Assembly: GCA_964426135.1 (NCBI GenBank)
Contig: CAYRPN010000128.1
Span: forward strand, 1 to 16,486
Reading direction: 5' to 3'
Origin: CAYRPN01 sp964426135
GTDB taxonomy: Bacteria > Planctomycetota > Phycisphaerae > Phycisphaerales > Phycisphaeraceae
DNA length: 16,486 bases
In this document: in pieces, positions 13,949-16,486 of the stretch
Position numbering within the stretch: the first letter of the stretch is position 1
Layout: each line of letters begins with the position of its first letter
Position numbers and translations under genes: made by a program
Notes under the pieces: generated by a model
Told to the model about the DNA's origin: nothing
What the model saw: the letters and a program-made list of their open reading frames with translations, nothing else
Databases searched by the model: none

Positions 13949-14392
13949 GTGGACACATCAAGACTCCAACTCCGATCAATGCATCGCTTGGGCGGTGCGG
14001 GACGGCACGAGCGGTTTACGTACGACTTTGTCGTGGACGATGTGTCATTGGCTGACGCTATGGACGTGTGTAAGCTCGATCTCGTTGGCTGCCTCGACGT
14101 GATGAACAACAAATGGAACGCGCACGCGGCGAACGCTCTGTTGCTCAAGGGGCCTCCCGATATTCCACCCGACCGCGTGATGATTTACGTTTGTCCGGAA
14201 TGTGCGGACCTAGGTTGTGGGGCTTTCACTGCTCGCGTGACGAACATCGGCGGCGACTACGTCTGGTCCGATTTTCAATATGAGAACAACTACGATCCAG
14301 AAATGACGCAGCCTTGGCCTGCCGTTGGGCCATTCCGCTTTGCGGCGGAGAATTACCGATCGGCTCTCCGTGGCGCCGCGACTGCCGACTAA
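13949..14392 (+). CDS. Hypothetical protein with CPEC...GCGA cysteine motif (147 aa)
   Basis: Uncharacterised cytosolic protein. The conserved-looking core is VMIYVCPECADLGCGAFTARVTNIGGDYVWSDFQYENNY (about residues 77-115). Such proteins with a YVCPECGDLGCGA signature are familiar as scattered, unnamed accessory proteins. The two CxxC-like cysteines could bind a metal (C-x2-C-x4-C). Start is GTG 13949, the first usable codon after an in-frame TGA at 13919-13921; no good ribosome site is seen, so the start is uncertain. Base composition is visibly less GC-rich than its neighbours. Its stop codon TAA (14390-14392) lies inside the left arm of the attC-like palindrome, as in integron gene cassettes. 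Function unknown. Confidence 0.7.
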   Translation: MDTSRLQLRSMHRLGGAGRHERFTYDFVVDDVSLADAMDVCKLDLVGCLDVMNNKWNAHAANALLLKGPPDIPPDRVMIYVCPECADLGCGAFTARVTNIGGDYVWSDFQYENNYDPEMTQPWPAVGPFRFAAENYRSALRGAATAD

Positions 14393-14491
14393 CCAGCCCT
14401 TGCACTTGACCGGACCGCCATTACGGTTTTTCGAGACACCACGTCCTTGCAGGCGGCCCGGCAAGTGAAGGGTGTCGTTCAGTCGATCGGC
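14384..14491. other. attC-like imperfect inverted repeat (putative cassette recombination site)
   Basis: Left arm 14384-14419 (GCCGACTAACCAGCCCTTGC ACTTGACCGGACCGCC) pairs with right arm 14452-14491 (GGCGGCCCGGCAAGTGAAGG GTGTCGTTCAG...). The pairing is nearly complete, but one arm has extra unpaired bases: GC in TTGCACTTG versus TTCACTTG, and A in TTGACCGG versus TTGCCGG. The outer boxes carry TAAC and CGTT. Total length is about 108 nt with a 32-nt loop. Extrahelical bases, AAC/GTT boxes and a stop codon in the left box are hallmarks of attC sites; the right core GTTCAGT deviates from the GTTRRRY consensus. Confidence 0.6.
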
Positions 14492-14512
14492 TAAACCAGC
14501 GCCAGCCGAATC

Positions 14513-14517
14513 GGAGG
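14513..14517 (+). promoter_or_regulatory. Ribosome binding site fixing a GTG start at 14523
   Basis: GGAGG lies 5 nt before GTG 14523, while the upstream in-frame ATG 14472 lies within the right arm of the attC-like palindrome and has no such site. Confidence 0.65.
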
Positions 14518-14522
14518 TCACC

Positions 14523-14720
14523 GTGGGATACGTACTTCTAGGCGTTTCCGTCGTCATGGGACTCATCGTCTTCCGTATCGGCAAGAATGCCGACTGGCAC
14601 TGGGCGGCGGCTCTCATGGCCGCAGCCATCCCCATTGCGTTCACGTTTTTTCTTGGACTGATCGGCCTGCTCATCGGCGGCGCTTTTGTCAGCGCCGTGT
14701 GGAAGGCGTCGAACGTCTGA
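14523..14720 (+). CDS. Small membrane protein, two TM segments (65 aa)
   Basis: Unrecognised. It starts at GTG 14523 (MGYVLLGVSVVMGLIVFRIG) and contains a first hydrophobic segment (about 2-18), a short polar loop with GKNADWHW, and a long hydrophobic stretch (about 24-58, AAALMAAAIPIAFTFFLGLIGLLIGGAF) that could cross the membrane once or twice. It ends WKASNV. A well-placed GGAGG supports translation. It begins 31 nt after the attC-like element, the spacing expected for the next gene in a cassette array. Function unknown. Confidence 0.65.
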   Translation: MGYVLLGVSVVMGLIVFRIGKNADWHWAAALMAAAIPIAFTFFLGLIGLLIGGAFVSAVWKASNV

Positions 14721-14776
14721 AGCAACGAGGGGCGGCAGCGTCTGCGCGGGTTTCACTCTCGCCGCGACCGTTGCGA
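14721..14776. repeat. Imperfect inverted repeat after the small membrane protein gene
   Basis: GCAACGAGGGGCGGC (14722-14736) and GCCGCGACCGTTGC (14761-14774) pair with two imperfect positions around a 24-nt loop, directly after the stop codon. It has AAC and GTT near the ends, so it could be a second short attC-like site or a terminator-type stem without a T-tract. The gap 14721-15083 contains this and the next repeat, and no credible gene. Confidence 0.4.
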
Positions 14777-14952
14777 ACCTGGCGGTGAGTTTTTCAGGAG
14801 GTCCAGGAAACAGTCAACGGTTTAGATTCTGACCCTGCAACTTCTACGCGCGGCGCACAGAACTTCTTATCCCTCTACCCTTGGCCCTCTACTCTTGGCC
14901 CTTCCGGCTTGGCCGGCTTAGGGCCTGGGCATGAATAATCGAAACGCCTGCA

Positions 14953-15017
14953 TCGCGCCAAGGCGCAAAGCTCGCAGAGAACCATGCCTCCTTTGCGTGC
15001 TTTGCGCCTTGGCGCGA
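14953..15017. repeat. Perfect 18-bp inverted repeat with 29-nt spacer
   Basis: TCGCGCCAAGGCGCAAAG (14953-14970) is the exact reverse complement of 15000-15017. The spacer has further partial matches (CTTTGCGTG). It is of the same general type as the CAAAGACGCAAAG arms at 4696-4725. Confidence 0.85.
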
Positions 15018-15083
15018 GATTCAGCCGATCATGCAACTTGGCCAAGTGATTGACGCCCGGCGTACTAGCGATGAAGGTGCAAC

Positions 15084-15665
15084 TTGAGCATGCCTGACCA
15101 ATCAAAACCAAAGTCCACGGGCAAATCGCCCGCCCGCAAGCCGCGCAAGTCAGCCGGCGATTCCAAGGCCTTGCCGAAGAAAAGCGCGAAGCGCAGGCCG
15201 AAGCTGATACCAGCCGGCGAGAACGGCGTCGTCCTGCTTTCCGGCGGCAATCCGCAGATCGCCAAGGCCGATGGCGACGCGCCGGTACAGGCGTTCATCG
15301 CGGCGATGCCCGGCTGGAAGCGCGACATCGGACGCTGGCTCGATGCGCTGATCGTGCGCACCGTGCCCAAGGTGCGCAAGGCGGTGCGATGGAACACGCC
15401 GTTCTATGGCATCGAGGCTGCGGAGAGCGGCGGCGGGGGCGGGGGCGGGGGCGGCGGGGGCTGGTTCCTCGGATTCCACTGCATCACGAAGTACGTCAAG
15501 GTAGCGTTCTTCCGCGGCGCATCGCTGCGGCCAGTCCCGCCCGACGAGTCCAAGCAGAAGGACGTGCGCTACTTCCACATCCACGAAGGCGACCCGCTCG
15601 ATGAGCAACTTGTCGCAAGCTGGATCAAGCAGGCTTCGGCACTGCCCGGCGAGGAATTGTTTTAG
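15084..15665 (+). CDS. DUF1801 domain-containing protein with poly-glycine tract (193 aa)
   Basis: The N-terminal 45 residues are Lys/Pro/Ser-rich and basic (KPKSTGKSPARKPRKSAG...), possibly nucleic-acid-contacting and disordered. A DUF1801 (YdhG-like) domain follows: VQAFIAAMPGWKRDIGRWLDALIVRTVPKVRKAVRWNTPFYGIE, then after an interruption WFLGFHCITKYVKVAFFRGASLRPVPP, then KDVRYFHIHEGDPLDEQLVASWIKQA. Eleven consecutive glycines (residues 116-126) interrupt the domain between its conserved FYG and GWFLGF strands, where related proteins have a short turn. Start: TTG 15084 has GAAGG 6 nt upstream; ATG 15090 is the alternative, two residues shorter. The function of the family is not established. 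A group II intron begins 13 nt after the stop codon. Confidence 0.85.
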   Translation: MSMPDQSKPKSTGKSPARKPRKSAGDSKALPKKSAKRRPKLIPAGENGVVLLSGGNPQIAKADGDAPVQAFIAAMPGWKRDIGRWLDALIVRTVPKVRKAVRWNTPFYGIEAAESGGGGGGGGGGGWFLGFHCITKYVKVAFFRGASLRPVPPDESKQKDVRYFHIHEGDPLDEQLVASWIKQASALPGEELF

Positions 15666-15678
15666 CCCGGATTATTCA

Positions 15679-16486
15679 GTGCGCCGTGCGAATGCGTGTG
15701 TCTTCAGCGGGCGCGAATCCCGCCCGGCAAAGGGTCGCTCCAGCCGGTAGCAGTCGGAGCGGCGATGGAGGTAACGAAATCGTCGAAGCCTCTGATGAAT
15801 CAGGATCGTATCAGCGATTCAGCGAACAGGCAGGTCGTAATGTGATGTGAACGCCGAGCAGGCCTCGAAAAGGGTGACGCGGGAGCCGACGCGCCTGAAT
15901 AACGCGGAAGGCCGCCGCCGCTGAGACTCCAAACAACGAGCGACAAGTCTCAGCGGTCCCGCCGAGGTAGTGGCGACGGCATGCCTGTAAGAGGAGACAC
16001 CGCGCAACACGGGAAGCCCCGGCGATGACGGCGCCCCCGGAGGGTGACTGTCAACGAGCGATCCGCTTCGGATCAAGACTCGGTCGCACGGGGCGGCGGA
16101 GAGGCTCGTAGTAGCGACGAAGCGGGGTAACTCCCGTGGAGCGAAGGGGCCTCAGTTCAAGGTCGGCGCAGCAAGCGGCGCGGGACCGAATGGAGAGTGA
16201 CGATGAGTCTAAGACCTCCCGACAAGGTTCAAAAGCTGCGGATGGCGGCCCCCGGGGGTGCACGCGAAAGCGAAGGGATCGCCCGGCTGCCCCCGGGGCC
16301 GGTTTCACGCGTTGTACGACAAGGTGTACCGCAAGGACGTTCTGTCATTCGCCTACGAGCGCTGCAAGGCCAACGATGGCACAGCGGGCGTGGACGGCCA
16401 GACGTTCGACAACATCGAAGCGCACGGCGTGGATCGGTGGCTGGACGAACTGGCGAAAGAGCTCCGAGAGAAGACGTATCGACCGG
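15679..16486 (+). mobile_element. Group II intron, 5' portion (runs off right edge)
   Basis: The likely 5' end GTGCG (matching the GUGYG consensus) is at 15679, 13 nt after the DUF1801 stop codon; GTGCG at 15686 is an alternative. The following 520 bases are highly structured, non-coding and have the look of intron domain I. One example is the CTGAGACT...AGTCTCAG stem near 15922-15956. GAGGTAGTGGCGACGGCATG and CACGAAGCGGGGTAACTCCCG-type segments also occur. A reverse transcriptase frame then begins, as expected for an ORF in domain IV. Domains V and VI and the 3' end lie beyond the window. Being inserted downstream of a gene, it should do little harm. The exact 5' boundary rests on the consensus only. 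Confidence 0.85.
16258..16486 (+). CDS. ltrA: Group II intron reverse transcriptase/maturase, N-terminal part (partial, 5' frameshift)
   Basis: Intron-encoded protein that splices and mobilises the intron. The frame read from GTG 16258 gives HAKAKGSPG..., then RFHALYDKVYRKDVLSFAYERCKANDGTAGVDGQTFDN and WLDELAKELREKTYRP, the standard RT0/RT1 start of bacterial maturases (KANDGTAGVDG). The natural start is almost certainly ATG 16203 (MSLRPPDKVQKLRMA), but that lies in a different frame. A GCCCCCGGGGG block at 16248-16258 separates the two frames. A second GCCCCCGGGG block (16289-16298) adds about three residues in frame. Thus either the enzyme starts at an internal codon such as GTG 16258, or it is a pseudogene in this copy. 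It continues past the right edge. Confidence 0.85.
   Translation, partial: MHAKAKGSPGCPRGRFHALYDKVYRKDVLSFAYERCKANDGTAGVDGQTFDNIEAHGVDRWLDELAKELREKTYRP

Noticed and set aside
14210..14725. Minus-strand 171-residue frame
   Set aside because: Covers the attC-like palindrome and both small plus-strand genes in antisense; no ribosome site and no motif.
15819..16308. Two minus-strand frames of 85 residues
   Set aside because: They are antisense to the structured part of the group II intron, a frequent source of false gene calls.

Overview
The window looks like a high-GC chromosomal segment from a Planctomycetota-like bacterium, possibly Phycisphaerae-related. This is inferred from strong GC bias at third codon positions, loosely spaced genes, many intergenic palindromes and heptamer arrays, and the gene mix. 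No rRNA or other taxon-diagnostic gene is present, so the assignment is tentative.

Left region (1-3560) is an accessory or defence-like block read leftward. An XRE/ImmA-IrrE regulator-protease (3117-1990) has a plausible promoter and operator. It is followed by a 172-residue unknown protein ending at a clear intrinsic terminator, then by a site-specific DNA methyltransferase of the type III Mod type. The Mod frame runs into unrelated sequence just where its SAM-binding motif should begin. The block sits at the 3' side of a tRNA-Ser(GCU) gene with its own terminator, a classic place for an island boundary, but no integrase is visible.

Middle region (3900-12450) is mostly housekeeping or metabolic genes: a class II aldolase (-), a type III polyketide synthase with intact Cys-His-Asn and extra segments (+), a HAD phosphatase (+), a small membrane protein followed by a cupin (- operon), an unrecognised secreted protein (+), an HtpX-like M48 protease (-) and a GT4-like glycosyltransferase (+). 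The gaps hold nested inverted repeats, two different heptanucleotide arrays and a long MITE-like inverted repeat.

Right region (12460-16486) holds a sugar phosphate isomerase/epimerase-like protein (-) behind four tandem 30-bp palindromic repeats. Next come two small genes separated by an attC-like imperfect palindrome that contains the stop codon of the first, which suggests integron-like gene cassettes. Then comes a DUF1801-type protein with an 11-glycine tract. The last feature is the 5' part of a group II intron that runs off the right edge; its reverse transcriptase N-terminus is put out of frame by one of two near-identical GC-palindrome insertions.

The points most worth following are the attC-like site with its flanking small genes, the intron insertions, the interrupted methyltransferase, and the recurrent G5/C5-bearing short insertions inside otherwise conserved genes.
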